Assembly: GCA_029261255.1 (NCBI GenBank)
Contig: JAJDBQ010000104.1
Location: 54,927-118,926, forward strand
DNA length: 64,000 nucleotides
Origin: Nitrospirales bacterium
GTDB lineage: Bacteria > Nitrospirota > Nitrospiria > Nitrospirales > UBA8639
Direction of reading: 5' to 3'
Position 1 is the stretch's first letter; each line of letters begins with the position of its first letter. A program made the position numbers and the translations under genes. Below, piece after piece: positions 9,665 through 20,662 of this stretch. The notes under the pieces are model-generated. The model was not told where the DNA came from, did not search any database, and saw nothing but the letters and a program-made list of their open reading frames with translations.

Positions 9665-10651
9665 ATGAGAATCTTAGCCATAACAAATATCTACCCTACT
9701 GCCAACAATCCTGTTTCTGGAACTTTTGTTGAGCAACAAATTGGAAGCCTTAGGAGTATTGGTTTGGAAGTCGATGTATTACTAGTCGACAGAGCCGGCA
9801 AGGGAATGCGGGCTTATTGGGATTTGAAGGAGCATGTGGTTAAGAAGCTCACTCAATTTAAACCAGATTTGGTTCATGTGATGTACGGTGGTGTGATGGC
9901 AGACCTCGTGACACGTGTGGTTCAAGATAGGCCTACCGTCGTTTCTTTCTGTGGATCGGATCTTTCGGGAGAACTCTTGTCAGGACCAATGAGAAAAATG
10001 ATTTCGAGATTTGGTGTTTTTGCTTCATGGAAGGCAGCAAGGCGAGCGACTGGAATTGTCGTGAAATCTCAAAATTTGCTAGAGAAGTTGCCCTCAAAAA
10101 TACCTCGTTCCAAGATCAGAATTATTCCAAATGGTGTGAATCTAGAGCGATTTCAACCTCTTGATCGGGATAAGTCTTGTTGTGAGCTCAAATGGGACTC
10201 CAATGAATTCCATGTACTTTTCCCAGCCAATTCTGGTGATCCTTGTAAGCGTCCTGAGCTGGCGAAAATGGCAGTTCATGTGATTAAGTCCAAGGGAATT
10301 CCAGCGAACCTACAGGCACTTTCTGGAGTCCAACATGATAAGGTTCCTCTTTGGTTGAATGCGGCCGATGTGGTCGTTCTGACATCGTTATATGAAGGAT
10401 CACCAAATATTATCAAAGAAGCTCTCGCATGCAATGTGCCGATAGTGTCCGTGGATGTTGGTGACGTAGCCGAGAGGATAAAAGGAGTTGATCATTGTTA
10501 TATTGCAGAACCAAATGCAGAGGATCTCGCGACCAAGCTTTTGTTAGTTCAAGCTGGCGTACGCACGAATAAAGGACGTGAGAAGATAAAAGAACATTCC
10601 CTTGAACAAGTGGCTAAGCGGCTATTGGATTTTTATGCGGAGTTACAATGA
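9665..10651 (+). CDS. Glycosyltransferase, GT4 family
   Basis: GT-B glycosyltransferase of 328 residues, slightly short for the family. It begins MRILAITNIYPTANNPVSGTFVEQQ, the usual first strand and loop of GT4 enzymes. It carries IRIIPNGVNLERF mid-protein (domain junction) and the donor site SLYEGSPNIIKEALACNVPIV (EX7E). Probably transfers a sugar during repeat-unit assembly at the inner membrane. It is the last + strand gene before two oppositely oriented beta-helix proteins. Confidence 0.88.
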   Translation: MRILAITNIYPTANNPVSGTFVEQQIGSLRSIGLEVDVLLVDRAGKGMRAYWDLKEHVVKKLTQFKPDLVHVMYGGVMADLVTRVVQDRPTVVSFCGSDLSGELLSGPMRKMISRFGVFASWKAARRATGIVVKSQNLLEKLPSKIPRSKIRIIPNGVNLERFQPLDRDKSCCELKWDSNEFHVLFPANSGDPCKRPELAKMAVHVIKSKGIPANLQALSGVQHDKVPLWLNAADVVVLTSLYEGSPNIIKEALACNVPIVSVDVGDVAERIKGVDHCYIAEPNAEDLATKLLLVQAGVRTNKGREKIKEHSLEQVAKRLLDFYAELQ

Positions 10652-10983
10652 CTCGAGGTCAAAGCCTGCGTGATACATGAATGGCCGGCCATTGCTGATC
10701 TCTAGGGTATTTCACAACGAGCTTTTCCATCTTCCCCTCATCGTTCTGTCGAGGAATCAGGCTTGAGTGCGCGTCCGAATGAGATTTCTACATTTCAGGT
10801 TAATATGTAGGAGTCGGACTACATCTCCTTAACTATGCCTTCAGGAGATTGAGTTTGAGGGAGTTCTGTTCGTTGGTCGCCCTTCTCCTTTCATAAAACT
10901 TGGCCCAGAAGAGGGCAAAAACAGGGGGGGAGATTTGACCTGCAAGTATTGCTACCTGTCAATTTGGTTTCATTTTTGTGACC
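10652..10983. other. Intergenic gap between convergent genes, with a 14-bp palindrome
   Basis: About 330 bases between the convergent glycosyltransferase and beta-helix genes. The only structure I see is the perfect palindrome AATGGCCGGCCATT at 10680-10693. It lacks a T-run, so it is not a canonical terminator. Confidence 0.45.
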
Positions 10984-12351
10984 CTAATTTTTGACTGGGA
11001 CCTCCTCTATGACTACCTTCTTGACGGCTCCCGGTGGTGTGTTATCTGGTCCTGACTGAAGAAATTCGAATGCGCCAATATCAGGGCCCCTCCCTGTGTT
11101 TCGTGATACACCATCATAATCCTTGGTGACTTCGGTGCTGGCCCTGGCCAATCCTTTGTCTATGGCAAGGATACTATTCGCTTGAAGCCGAAAGTCTTTG
11201 GCGTTTTCATTGACAAATAAAGGGTTCTCGGTCAGATTGTGGGACTTGATTGTTCCGCTTTGGCCTGCAGGCGCTAAATAAATATCACTCGTTGAATTTT
11301 GATACGCAATATTATTTTCGATCACGGCATTCTTGGATCCATCGCCGACGAACACTCCGTAAGTCCCATTTTTGTATACGGTATTATTTTCTACTCTGGC
11401 GTCAGTATTGGAAGAATGGCCCACATAAATTCCATGATTGTCATTCTGATAGGAAATATTATTGTAGAGGTGAGCATTCGTGGCTCTGGACTGAATGCAA
11501 AACCCAGCGAAATTCCCGTACGCAATATTGTTATAAGCTACATTCCCTTTGCCAGAGCTTAATATCAACCCACATCCCCATTCCCCTGCAGTATTATTGT
11601 CATGAAATGTGTTCTGTCTGATAATGTTGTAATCAGCGGTATTAATGGTGCTTCGATAGATGTGTCCGCCGTATCCTTGGTTGTGATGGATCGTAGACTT
11701 TTCAATGATATTGTGAGCTGATTCTATATAGAATCCGTGATCGAAGTGACTAGAGCCATTGTGATGCACGTTGAGATTAATGAATTCATGATAAGTATTA
11801 CGGGGTGCTGTTCCTGGGCTCTGGCAGCCGCTACAAATAGAGACTAGTAGGCCACTATCCGTTGAATTTTTGATTTCAGTATTTTGCACCCGAATATATC
11901 GGGAATTGTCCGCGAATTTGAACCCATACTTAGCCTTATGTTTTCCATCAATGATAAACCCATCAATGATGAGATATTTGGCCTCTCCATCTTTTACCCA
12001 AAAAAACGCATGGCCAGATGGTGGGTTGATGGTAACAACGTCACCCGGGTTTACGGCGACTGTTACGGGGTTGTTCCAAGATGAGCCGCTTTGTATGGTT
12101 GTTTCCCAACTCAAGATGGATTCATTATAAGTCCCAGATTTTACATAGAGAGTGTCGCCTGCTGACAGTTGACTCACTCCGCGTTTGATAGACTGGAATG
12201 ATGAGGCGTTGGTGCCTGGATTTGCGTCATTCCCAGTTTTCGAGACGTAAAAAGTATTTGCGTTACTGATACTTGGGCTGAGCATGACCAGAACATAAAC
12301 TAATCCAACCAAAAAAAAGAAGACGTTTTTACGATAAATTGAGTGCTTCAT
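10984..12351 (-). CDS. Secreted right-handed parallel beta-helix protein
   Basis: Exported protein with an N-terminal signal peptide (about residues 1-30, ending near SNANTF). An NTFYVSKTGNDANPGT module follows (DUF1565-like start of a beta-helix), then repeated rungs rich in N-x-I and NN, such as VENNTVYKNGTYGVFVGDG. The fold is used by polysaccharide lyases, epimerases and carbohydrate-binding proteins, so it may process or bind the exported polymer; no catalytic residues can be assigned. I place the start at the ATG at 12351, which follows GGAGG at a spacing of five, although in-frame starts exist up to 12387. It is similar in layout to the protein encoded at 14153-15901. Confidence 0.8.
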   Translation of the reverse strand: MKHSIYRKNVFFFLVGLVYVLVMLSPSISNANTFYVSKTGNDANPGTNASSFQSIKRGVSQLSAGDTLYVKSGTYNESILSWETTIQSGSSWNNPVTVAVNPGDVVTINPPSGHAFFWVKDGEAKYLIIDGFIIDGKHKAKYGFKFADNSRYIRVQNTEIKNSTDSGLLVSICSGCQSPGTAPRNTYHEFINLNVHHNGSSHFDHGFYIESAHNIIEKSTIHHNQGYGGHIYRSTINTADYNIIRQNTFHDNNTAGEWGCGLILSSGKGNVAYNNIAYGNFAGFCIQSRATNAHLYNNISYQNDNHGIYVGHSSNTDARVENNTVYKNGTYGVFVGDGSKNAVIENNIAYQNSTSDIYLAPAGQSGTIKSHNLTENPLFVNENAKDFRLQANSILAIDKGLARASTEVTKDYDGVSRNTGRGPDIGAFEFLQSGPDNTPPGAVKKVVIEEVPVKN

Positions 12352-13165
12352 CATTTCCTCCATCGCCGCTATATCTAAGTTTGTCATAAATTTGTGGCTA
12401 TAGTCTTATCGGTAGGAGGAAGCTAAGCTTAATGCCCCCGATGTTTTCATTCTATGTGAGATCGCTTCAGCCCTAATTGGTGGCTAAAGTGTTGGAATGA
12501 AAAAGAATTTTTTCCTGCAGTATGAAGAATGCGAGATTTTGATCGTGGGGGTCAGCTAGGGATATTGGTTGCGGAAGCTGGCAACTGTCTTTGGGTGCTT
12601 ACTGGCACGTATGAGTAGCAAGGCGACAGAGCGGCGCTCCTAGCGGGCATATACAACTCAAAGTTTGGTTGCTGTTCGAAGTTGCTAAATCTGTCAACGT
12701 CGGAGACTCTAGGATCTTTAGCCCTGGTGCTAATGTGAAGACGCTGGTCCTCCTCTGATTCTGTGGACAGGTTAGTTAAGCGTTTGTCAGTGCTGCTTTA
12801 CATACACTCCTGGCGTCAATCGCGTGAATAGATTAGTGCCAGATTTGACGAGAGCATCCTGGTTATATGGCGCATCACCTTTCGGCTGCAACCATATGAA
12901 TGACCAACGCAGGATGGTGACCTCAGAGTCCTTCGGTAAAACCACACTACCAGTTTTATGACACAATTGAGGTAAGCCGCCTTCTGAGAAGATATCCAGA
13001 TATCGAAAGTTGGTTGTAACGCATGGAATGTGTGCACTGGAGATTCATCATAAAAAAAGAACAGACTAACCGCCGTGTAAGCCGGTTTTTTCGTGGGGTG
13101 GCTAGAGTAGATCACTACAATCAAAGGGTTTCATATCAATAAGCTGTGAGATTTCGTGGCGTTGT
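12352..13165. other. Intergenic gap between beta-helix gene and IS481 remnant
   Basis: About 800 bases in which I find no convincing gene on either strand and no clear hairpin. It may be degraded sequence left by insertion-element activity, since a broken transposase gene follows directly. Confidence 0.45.
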
Positions 13166-13980
13166 TTACAGATTAAAGAAATAATGACTGAGCTTTTCAT
13201 TGGGCGTCATATTAGCAATTCCTGCATGGGGTTTAACGGTATGATAAAAATTGATGAATCGGGCCAGCTCCCGTTGCCGCTGCTCTCGTGAAACAGACAC
13301 CGTGGTGGCATGCCAGACGTCCAACAGCGTTATAATGACACGCACCGCCTTGCTTGGCCATTGGCCTGAGAGTGCCGGACCCGCGTAAACTTCTGTTCCG
13401 TGCCATTGGCATGACCGCGAGCCACAAAGGCATGATCCGGCGTGCCTTTATATTCCGTGCCATAGTTGGAATAGGCGCATTCCTCGATGACTTACTGCAA
13501 GAACGTGGCGGCAGAGTGCTGTGTTTTGTCCGGCAGGATGGCCGCATAGAGTTCTCGGGAGTAATCATCAATGGCCACGAATAGATACTCTCGTGGGAGG
13601 AGCCTCTTCTCGCCAGTGAGGAGCGGTAAGTGTTTCGTGTCAAAGTGGATAATCTCTCCGGGGTAGCTTTTATTAAAGCGCTGCGCCGCTCGTTTTTGCC
13701 GGCGTTCGAAAGCCAGTTCCACCTTGGCCAGGCGTTTGATCCGATAGTGGACCTGCAAGAATCGCTTATTGTGCGATTTGCGTGGCGCACATTCTTGCTT
13801 GCGCGCCCGCTCAAGCACTTTGTCAATCGTTGGCCGAGAGACGCGGAATTGCTGTGCGAGCGCGACTATCGTCCATTGTCTTGTCCCAGACAGTCGCCAG
13901 ATCTCTTCGCGGACCAGTGGCGATAACCGAATTCGTTTGTGTATCGTTATGTCTACATCCTCGCAAAAAGACGGAAACAC
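13166..13980 (-). pseudogene. IS481-family transposase remnant (stop and frameshift)
   Basis: Decayed DDE transposase. An N-terminal helix-turn-helix region (LSPLVREEIWRLSG, then FRVSRPTIDKVLERA) is followed by the catalytic-domain pieces IIHFDTKHLPLL and FVAIDDYSRELYAAILPDK. The frame then meets TAA at about 13492 but resumes as VIEECAYSNYGTEYKGTPDHAF. A frameshift near 13330 leads into the intact C-terminal end RQRELARFINFYHTVKPHAG, ending at 13166. The third catalytic acidic residue, in the usual QTNGKAER motif, is Arg here (SQANGQARR). No matching terminal inverted repeats could be found, so only the gene remnant is reported. It lies between the two beta-helix genes. Confidence 0.85.
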
Positions 13981-14152
13981 CGCTAGAAAAAAAAAATCAC
14001 AGAATAAGGTTGTTTCTTAAAAGTCTAGGAATTGGGATTACTGCTACGGCCGTTCTTGCTCCAGTAACACACCTATATGATGCGCGACTTGGGAGTCCCG
14101 TGACCTTTTGTCGATGATAGGCCACGGGCTTGGTAAGGAGGTTTGAGCTACC

Positions 14153-15901
14153 TCATTTGGCTCCGGTCCATCGTTGATTGCGCCCGCCATGGCAGGTCCA
14201 TTGCACGAGTTTGGCACCATTGCTGGTTAAGCCGGCTGCGACATCCACGCATTGGCTACTATGAACTGCCACGAGTGCGGAGGAGGATCCTGAGATCCGA
14301 AACCGTTGATGATTGCCCGTCGTACACACGTTCTGCTGAAGGAGTGAGCCTGGTGCTGTGGAGGCTCCGGCTATTTCGAGGCATTGGCCACTATGCCTGG
14401 CCTTGAGTTGGAAGATGTTGTTTCCCACGGGTGTGAGCTGAAACTGTTGATTGGCCTGTCCGTCACATTGACTTTGCACGGCTTTTGCCTTGGTGCTGCG
14501 CGAGTTGCCCGCGATTTCTAGGCATTTATTACTGTGGGCGGCCGTAAACGAGGAGGTAGATCCAGGCCCAGTTGAGGGCGGTGGGGGTGGGGGTGTGGGC
14601 GAGCCACTACCGGAACTGCCGCCAGTATTGCCTCCTGAGTTCCCCCCGGAATTGCCGCCCGAACCATTTTTAAATTCGTAAGCGCCGATATCGAATTTTC
14701 CACCTTGAGGTCTAGAGGTTCCCTCAAAGTCTTTGGTAAGCCCACTAATGGTTGCTCCAGCATCAATGGCCGGGCTTCCCGCTTGGAGATGAAAGTTCTT
14801 GGCACCAGCGTTGACAAACCGGGGATCTGACTGCAAATTATTTGAGCTATTTGTTGCGGTCAGCCCGAAGTTTATCGAATTGGATCGTGAGATATTATTT
14901 TTTACTGTTGCATTCGTCGCTCCATCGCCCACAAAAACGCCATAGGTACCGTTATTGTAGACGGTGTTGTTTTCTATCCTGGAACTGTTATTTGGGATGC
15001 CGCCTACATAGATTCCATAGATATCATTTGCATAAGAGATGTTGTTATACAATCTTGAGTTCGTGCTTCTGTCTTGTATGCAAATTCCAGCAAAGTTTCC
15101 GAACGCAATATTATTATAGGCCACGTTGCCCGTCCCAGAACTAAGCAGAAGTCCGCATCCCCAGGTCCCGCCAATATTATTGTCATGGAGAATACTATCG
15201 CGAATGATGTTATTCTGGGCTGTGTTTGTGCCACTAAAAAAGTGCATGCCGTAACCCTTATTTTGATGAATTTTAGACTGTTCAACGATATTCATGCCAG
15301 TTGTTATATATATCCCATGGTCAAAGCTAAGTGTGCCGTTGTGGTGAACATTGAGGTTCTTAAATTCGTGGTAGGTATTGCCACTGCCGGTTACAAGGAT
15401 GCCAGAGTTTTTGACATTTTTGACCTCGGTATCCATGACCCGGACATATTTTGTCCCACCTTCGAATTTAAAACCATGTAAGGCAGCATTTGCCCCGTCG
15501 ACAGTAAAACCTTTGATTATGAGGAATTTTCGTTGACCATCTCCAATCCAGAAAAACGCATTATTAGTAGATGGTTTAATCGTTACTTTATCTCCAGGTT
15601 TCACTGCTACAGTAATTGGGTCATTCCATGAGGCGCCATTTGGGATCTTTGTCTCCCAGTGGCGAATGGATTCTGCATAGGTTCCTGATTTGACGTAGAG
15701 TGTATCACCAGCACGAATAGTGCTAACTCCTTTTTTTATAGATCGAAGTGGTTGTGCGTTGGTTCCAGGGTTTGAATCATTTCCATTGATGGCGACATAA
15801 TAGGTGGTCGCATTAGCCGTGTTCCCTAAGCATAAGGATGCACTCAGGGCAAAAAATACGAGAATGTAGTTTATCGGTTTGTAAGAGTTACTCAATGTCA
15901 T
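14153..15901 (-). CDS. Secreted beta-helix protein with C-terminal ricin-type lectin domain
   Basis: Modular exported protein of 582 residues. A signal peptide (about residues 1-31, ending ANATTY) precedes a right-handed beta-helix domain (about 32-410) that closely parallels the protein at 10984-12351. A low-complexity linker of GGNSGG repeats then PTPPPPPPSTGPG (about 413-448) follows. The C-terminal ricin B-like (CBM13) domain has repeated CLEIAG and Q-x-F/W units, such as NQQFQL, HQRFRI and NQRWTG. The architecture suggests a surface or extracellular protein that binds polysaccharide through the lectin domain while the helix binds or processes it. An AGAGGAATGAAGA ribosome site precedes the ATG. 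Confidence 0.85.
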   Translation of the reverse strand: MTLSNSYKPINYILVFFALSASLCLGNTANATTYYVAINGNDSNPGTNAQPLRSIKKGVSTIRAGDTLYVKSGTYAESIRHWETKIPNGASWNDPITVAVKPGDKVTIKPSTNNAFFWIGDGQRKFLIIKGFTVDGANAALHGFKFEGGTKYVRVMDTEVKNVKNSGILVTGSGNTYHEFKNLNVHHNGTLSFDHGIYITTGMNIVEQSKIHQNKGYGMHFFSGTNTAQNNIIRDSILHDNNIGGTWGCGLLLSSGTGNVAYNNIAFGNFAGICIQDRSTNSRLYNNISYANDIYGIYVGGIPNNSSRIENNTVYNNGTYGVFVGDGATNATVKNNISRSNSINFGLTATNSSNNLQSDPRFVNAGAKNFHLQAGSPAIDAGATISGLTKDFEGTSRPQGGKFDIGAYEFKNGSGGNSGGNSGGNTGGSSGSGSPTPPPPPPSTGPGSTSSFTAAHSNKCLEIAGNSRSTKAKAVQSQCDGQANQQFQLTPVGNNIFQLKARHSGQCLEIAGASTAPGSLLQQNVCTTGNHQRFRISGSSSALVAVHSSQCVDVAAGLTSNGAKLVQWTCHGGRNQRWTGAK

Positions 15902-16836
15902 TTCTTCATTCCTCTCCGAATGTAATAAAGGTCATGCACAAACTGCTTGGACAGTGGTGAATGTATTTAAGCAAAGATGGTGTTAGCCCTAGTGCTTCAA
16001 ACCTGAGGATGCTCGTTTGACTCTTGATTGGATTTATTATTCTTGCCTCTTACTTGTACATCCCAATATTACTTGGTTGATAATGTGAATCTACATACGA
16101 TTTTTGTGCTTTGAAATTGTATGCAAGCTCTTTGCGGACTTTAGGATTCATGAAATTTTTCTAATGGGGGAAGTCAGTAAGAATTGTTGGGAATAAATAG
16201 GAATGATTAAGATCTGCGATGAACCTTTGGGTTTTGATATAGTGGTAGGAAGTCAGCAAGAAAAGTGCCATTTCAAGAAACTATAAAAAGTTAACTTAAG
16301 TTAACAAAAGACACTTTAAACTGTTAAATTGAATACAAAAAATTGCTTCTTATAAATGACTTAGGCATTTGGTATTTTATTCCACTGAAGGCTTTAGAGC
16401 GTATATACGTATTACAGCTGTATTCATATACATTCATGAAAAATATTGATTTTTCTAAATTCTAACTATAGATTTATGCACTGTTCTGCCGATATAGGAA
16501 AAAAATGCGTGGTATTTTCTCTGGATATGAGGCTCTCGGCCCCATACAAAATAAGAGGATATTCACTCCCATTTTTCTGAATTTCATAAAGAATGAATTG
16601 ACATCTAATCATAATTATTCCATTCGACAGCTTCTCTGAAGCTGTTTCATGCTTTAGTATTCAAAGTAGACTGTTTTCCTGGCAGCCGAGCTGAATTGGT
16701 TTTGGCTGGAGTTGCTGCATCTTGAAGCCTGAAATTCTGAACTCTTAATTTCTATGTATCCCGCTTCTATACTGACACCGATTGATCGGATTAATTAAGA
16801 TTTGGACGGTATCAGTAGCAAGGATCCGAATCAGCT
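15902..16836. other. Long AT-rich intergenic region, divergent promoters expected
   Basis: Over 900 bases between the divergently transcribed lectin/beta-helix gene and the GT2 gene. It is strikingly AT-rich compared with its surroundings and has no convincing coding frame. Both flanking genes are transcribed outward from it, so it should hold promoters for each. A 16-bp palindrome at 16290-16305 is listed separately. Confidence 0.5.
16290..16305. repeat. Perfect 16-bp palindrome, possible operator
   Basis: GTTAACTTAAGTTAAC reads the same on both strands. It sits in the long AT-rich region between divergent genes, a typical place for a dimeric regulator to bind. No T-run follows, so terminator function is unlikely. 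The operator role is an inference. Confidence 0.4.
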
Positions 16837-17847
16837 GTGAGTGATGATGTCCCCACCGTTTCGATTGTCGTTCCTTGTCGTAACGAAAAAAATCATATTG
16901 AAGAAGGTGTGCGATCTCTATTAGCTCAAGATTCACCGAAAGGCGGTTTCGAGCTTATTGTTGTTGACGGAATGTCAAGTGATGGGACTCGCAAAATCCT
17001 TGATGGTCTGGCTCTTGAAGACTCGCGACTTCGGGTTCTTGATAATCCCGATTGTTTTACACCTCATGCCATGAATGCAGGTATTCGAGAGGCCAAAGGG
17101 TATTTTATTGCCATCATGGGGGCACATACCCATTATTCGAATAATTATATTCGGACTTGTGTAGAGTTATTCGACGAACATCCAGAGGTCTGGTGCACAG
17201 GTGGTCCAATAGATAGTAAGGGGAACAGTCTATTTGGCCGAGCAGTTGCGGTGGCCATGTCGCATCCGATTGGTGTTGGCAACGCGAAACACCGGTTCCC
17301 TGATTTTGAAGGGTATGCTGAGGGGGCATGTTTCCCAATGTTTCGGCGTGAGGTGTTCGAGCAAATTGGGCTCTATGATGAAAATCTCGTTCGCAATCAA
17401 GATGACGAATTGAACTTACGCATGGCTCTCAAGGGAGGGAAAGTGTATATTTCTCCCAGAGCCAAATGCATATACTATGTCAGAGAAAAGCCGATGCGTT
17501 TGTTTTGGCAGTACTTCTATTATGGATATTATCGAGTTTCAGTATTAAGGAAACACAAGCTTCCTGCCTCGCTTAGACAACTGGCTCCTGTTGCGTTTTT
17601 CCCCTTATCAGTTATGCTTTTCGTTGGATGTTGGGTCTTTCCCTTCTGGTGGGCTGGATTAGGGTGTGTCCCCTTTTTTGCATATGGATTGGTGTTGATC
17701 TCAGGAGGTATGTGGATAACAATAAAGGAGAGAAGTCAGGCAGGGGTTTTGTTTCCTTTCGCAGTGTTGATCATGCATTTTTCATATGCCCTTGGATTTC
17801 TCGGGAATCTGTTCGGTATGGGTGTCCCGAAGCTTCCTAGGAGTTGA
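16837..17847 (+). CDS. Glycosyltransferase, GT2 family (ExoA-like)
   Basis: Inverting GT-A glycosyltransferase of 336 residues. It starts [20 protein letters not shown], has the DG in [11 protein letters not shown] near residue 48, and the metal/acceptor region [27 protein letters not shown], where NQDDE is the ED-like motif. Three hydrophobic segments at the C-terminus (about residues 250-330) anchor it in the inner membrane, as in succinoglycan ExoA. The GTG start at 16837 is the only start before the conserved strand. Its end overlaps the following gene. Confidence 0.87.
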   Translation: MSDDVPTVSIVVPCRNEKNHIEEGVRSLLAQDSPKGGFELIVVDGMSSDGTRKILDGLALEDSRLRVLDNPDCFTPHAMNAGIREAKGYFIAIMGAHTHYSNNYIRTCVELFDEHPEVWCTGGPIDSKGNSLFGRAVAVAMSHPIGVGNAKHRFPDFEGYAEGACFPMFRREVFEQIGLYDENLVRNQDDELNLRMALKGGKVYISPRAKCIYYVREKPMRLFWQYFYYGYYRVSVLRKHKLPASLRQLAPVAFFPLSVMLFVGCWVFPFWWAGLGCVPFFAYGLVLISGGMWITIKERSQAGVLFPFAVLIMHFSYALGFLGNLFGMGVPKLPRS

Positions 17848-19526
17848 GTGATAAAAGAATAAAAAAAATCCTCGTTTCCACCATTAGGAACCCTAATAAT
17901 ATGTCTGTAAAAGAGAGTTCAAGCGGTCCCGCTGATATTCCCCGAGTTGCAGTCGTTGGTTCTGGTTATTGGGGAAAAAACCTTGTTCGAAACTTTCACG
18001 CGATTAACGCATTGTATGCGGTGTGTGAAAGTAATTCAGAGACGCTTGCAACATTGAGTGAGACATATCCTGATATAAAATTGCTGAAGACTTATCAAGA
18101 AGTCTTGCATGATTCCACGATTCAAGCTGTTGCTATTTCGACTCCAGCTGAGACGCATGCCACCTTAGTACGGGAAGCACTTCTCGCTGGGAAGGATGTG
18201 TTTGTTGAAAAACCGCTCTGTTTGCTCGTGGATGAGGGAAAAGAGCTTGTGGCCCTTGCACGGGACCAGTCAAAAATTCTCATGGTTGGACATTTGCTCT
18301 GGTACCATCCTGCCATTCTGAAGCTCAAAGCACTGATTGAATCTGGGGAACTTGGTCGAATTCAATACATTTATTCGAATCGTCTTAACTTGGGGAAAAT
18401 CAGGCGAGAAGAAAATATTCTCTGGTCGTTTGCTCCTCATGATATTTCCGTGATCCTAGGTCTTCTAGACGAGATGCCTAGCAATGTTCAGACTCAAGGA
18501 GGAAACTATCTTCATCAGCAAATTGCCGACGTGACTGTCAGTTTGTTGTCGTTTCCTAGTGGGGTCAAAGCCCATATTTTCGTCTCGTGGCTTCACCCCT
18601 TTAAAGAACAGAAGTTAGTTGTCGTAGGGGACCGGCAGATGGCGGTGTTCGACGATATGGAAAAAACGGACAAACTTCTTTTGTATCCGCATTCCATTGC
18701 TTGGAAAGGGCAGAACCCGATTGCGAATAAAGCCGATGCCTTACCCTTGGCTTTGGAAGTGAACGAGCCCTTGCGAGAGGAGTGTTTACATTTTGTTAAC
18801 TGCGTGCAATCTCGCAATGTTCCGCGAACCGATGGGGAGGAAGGCCTGCGAGTTCTCACGGTGCTTGAACAATGTCAAGAGGCTATGAAGAAGCAACGAA
18901 TGAGTGATGCCTACGAGACACTCCCAGCATCTACCGCCTACTTTGCACATGAATCTGCTTTTGTGGACAAGGGGGTCGAAATTGGTGAAGGAACAAGCAT
19001 TTGGCACGTATCCCACATTCTCAAAGGATCACGGATAGGGACACAGTGCAAAATTGGCCAGAATGTCGTGGTCGGTCCCAACGTATCTGTTGGGAATGGC
19101 GTGAAAATTCAAAATAATGTTTCGGTGTATGAAGGTGTGACATTAGAAGATTTGGTGTTCTGCGGTCCTTCGATGGTGTTTACGAATGTGTTGAATCCCA
19201 GAAGCGCGATTCCAAGAATGCAAGAATTACGAACGACGCTTGTTCGGGAGGGAGCGACTATGGGAGCGAATTGTACCATCCTGTGTGGCGTGACGATTGG
19301 GCGGTATGCTTTTATCGGAGCGGGAGCTGTGGTGACCAAGGATGTACCAGATTTTGCTTTAGTTGTGGGTGCTCCAGCCAAGGTCACGGGGTGGATGTGT
19401 GAATGTGGTGTCAAGTTGGTCTGGAAAGAACGCAAAGCCACGTGTTCATGTGGTGGTCAATATACAATGACAGAGCCAAATGATGAAAACCCGGTAAGCT
19501 GCACAGAAAGAATGAGGTTGCCATGA
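17844..19526 (+). CDS. WbpB-WbpD fusion: NAD-dependent sugar dehydrogenase plus hexapeptide acetyltransferase
   Basis: Bifunctional protein of 560 residues. The N-terminal half (about 30-350) is a Gfo/Idh/MocA oxidoreductase with [12 protein letters not shown] and the catalytic-site EKPLCL. The C-terminal half (about 365-530) is a left-handed beta-helix acyltransferase with repeated hexapeptides such as [14 protein letters not shown] and the GAPAKVTG signature, ending with four Cys (CEC and CSC) in a zinc-ribbon-like tail. In Pseudomonas and Bordetella these are separate enzymes, WbpB/WlbA and WbpD/WlbB, which oxidise C3 and acetylate the 3-amino group of a UDP-GlcNAcA intermediate. The following gene encodes the matching aminotransferase. 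Start TTG 17844 overlaps upstream; ATG 17901 is an alternative. Confidence 0.85.
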   Translation: MSDKRIKKILVSTIRNPNNMSVKESSSGPADIPRVAVVGSGYWGKNLVRNFHAINALYAVCESNSETLATLSETYPDIKLLKTYQEVLHDSTIQAVAISTPAETHATLVREALLAGKDVFVEKPLCLLVDEGKELVALARDQSKILMVGHLLWYHPAILKLKALIESGELGRIQYIYSNRLNLGKIRREENILWSFAPHDISVILGLLDEMPSNVQTQGGNYLHQQIADVTVSLLSFPSGVKAHIFVSWLHPFKEQKLVVVGDRQMAVFDDMEKTDKLLLYPHSIAWKGQNPIANKADALPLALEVNEPLREECLHFVNCVQSRNVPRTDGEEGLRVLTVLEQCQEAMKKQRMSDAYETLPASTAYFAHESAFVDKGVEIGEGTSIWHVSHILKGSRIGTQCKIGQNVVVGPNVSVGNGVKIQNNVSVYEGVTLEDLVFCGPSMVFTNVLNPRSAIPRMQELRTTLVREGATMGANCTILCGVTIGRYAFIGAGAVVTKDVPDFALVVGAPAKVTGWMCECGVKLVWKERKATCSCGGQYTMTEPNDENPVSCTERMRLP

Positions 19527-20662
19527 TCGTTCCCTTATTAGATTTGAGTGCTCAACATGAACCCATTCGTAAAGAGATTCTTGCGGCTATTGAGCGCGTG
19601 ATTGACAAGAATAACTATATTTTGGGTGAAGAGGTGAAAACATTGGAGCAGAATGTTGCCTCTTACTGTCAAGCGCAATTCGGGATTGGTGTGTCATCAG
19701 GGACGGATGCCTTGTTAGTTTCGTTGATGGCGCTTGGCATAGGTGTGGAGGATGAGGTGATTACGACACCGTTGTCTTTCTTCGCCACTGCAGGTTGTAT
19801 TACCCGTCTTGGGGCTAAGCCGGTCTTTGTGGACGTAGATCCCGTGACGCTTAATCTTGATCCTGAAAAAATCAAGGCGGCAATTACATCAAGAACGCGA
19901 GCCATTCTCCCCGTGCACCTATATGGGCAATGTGCAGATATGGATCCTATTCTTTCCATCGCCGCTAAGTATGACCTCCCTGTAATTGAGGATGCAGCTC
20001 AGGCTATTGGAGCAGAATACCGAGGGGGTCGTCGTGCTGGGGGTATGGGAAATGTGGGGTGCTTGTCGTTCTTTCCCAGCAAAAACCTTGGATCCATGGG
20101 TGACGGTGGGATGGTTGTGACGAATGACGAAGCGCTGGCTGATCGGGTTCGATTGTTACGGACTCAGGGAGGAAGACCTAAATACTATCATAAAGCTGTA
20201 GGCGGGAACTTTCGCTTAGATACTCTTCAAGCGAGTATTCTTAATGTGAAGTTGCCGTATTTGGACCGATGGACCTCGATGAGACAACACAATGCGGTGC
20301 AGTATGAAAAGCTTTTTGGGGAAAGTGATTTGTCAGAAAAGATCGGCTTACGAGTGCCTAAGGCGGTCTACCGAGAAAGTAACGTTGGACATTATCATAT
20401 TTATAATCAATTCATTCTCCGTGTTCCAAATCGAGACGAACTACGCTCCTATCTAAAAGAGCAAGGCATTGGGTCTGAAATTTACTACCCCGTGCCACTT
20501 CATCTTCAGGAATGTTACCAGTCCTTGGGGTACAAAGCTGGTGATCTTCCTGAGGCTGAGAAAGCCTGCCAAGAGAACCTGGGACTACCCATCTATCCCG
20601 AGCTAACCAAAGATCAGCAAGAAACTGTTGTAAGGGTCGCTGAGAATTTTTACAGGGATTGA
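19523..20662 (+). CDS. wbpE: DegT/DnrJ/EryC1 aminotransferase, WbpE-like
   Basis: PLP-dependent sugar aminotransferase of 379 residues. It begins with [16 protein letters not shown], and the PLP lysine lies in [16 protein letters not shown], near residue 187. [11 protein letters not shown] (about 156) contains the Asp contacting the pyridine nitrogen. In the WbpB/D/E pathway this enzyme aminates the 3-keto group of UDP-2-acetamido-3-keto-glucuronate before acetylation. The ATGA overlap with the WbpB-WbpD fusion supports a shared pathway. The UDP-GlcNAc dehydrogenase (WbpA) needed upstream is not in the window. Confidence 0.85.
   Translation: MIVPLLDLSAQHEPIRKEILAAIERVIDKNNYILGEEVKTLEQNVASYCQAQFGIGVSSGTDALLVSLMALGIGVEDEVITTPLSFFATAGCITRLGAKPVFVDVDPVTLNLDPEKIKAAITSRTRAILPVHLYGQCADMDPILSIAAKYDLPVIEDAAQAIGAEYRGGRRAGGMGNVGCLSFFPSKNLGSMGDGGMVVTNDEALADRVRLLRTQGGRPKYYHKAVGGNFRLDTLQASILNVKLPYLDRWTSMRQHNAVQYEKLFGESDLSEKIGLRVPKAVYRESNVGHYHIYNQFILRVPNRDELRSYLKEQGIGSEIYYPVPLHLQECYQSLGYKAGDLPEAEKACQENLGLPIYPELTKDQQETVVRVAENFYRD

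Noticed and set aside
13233..13826. A 197-codon open frame on the - strand over the transposase
   Set aside because: It is the alternative frame of the IS481 remnant; only the other frames show transposase motifs.
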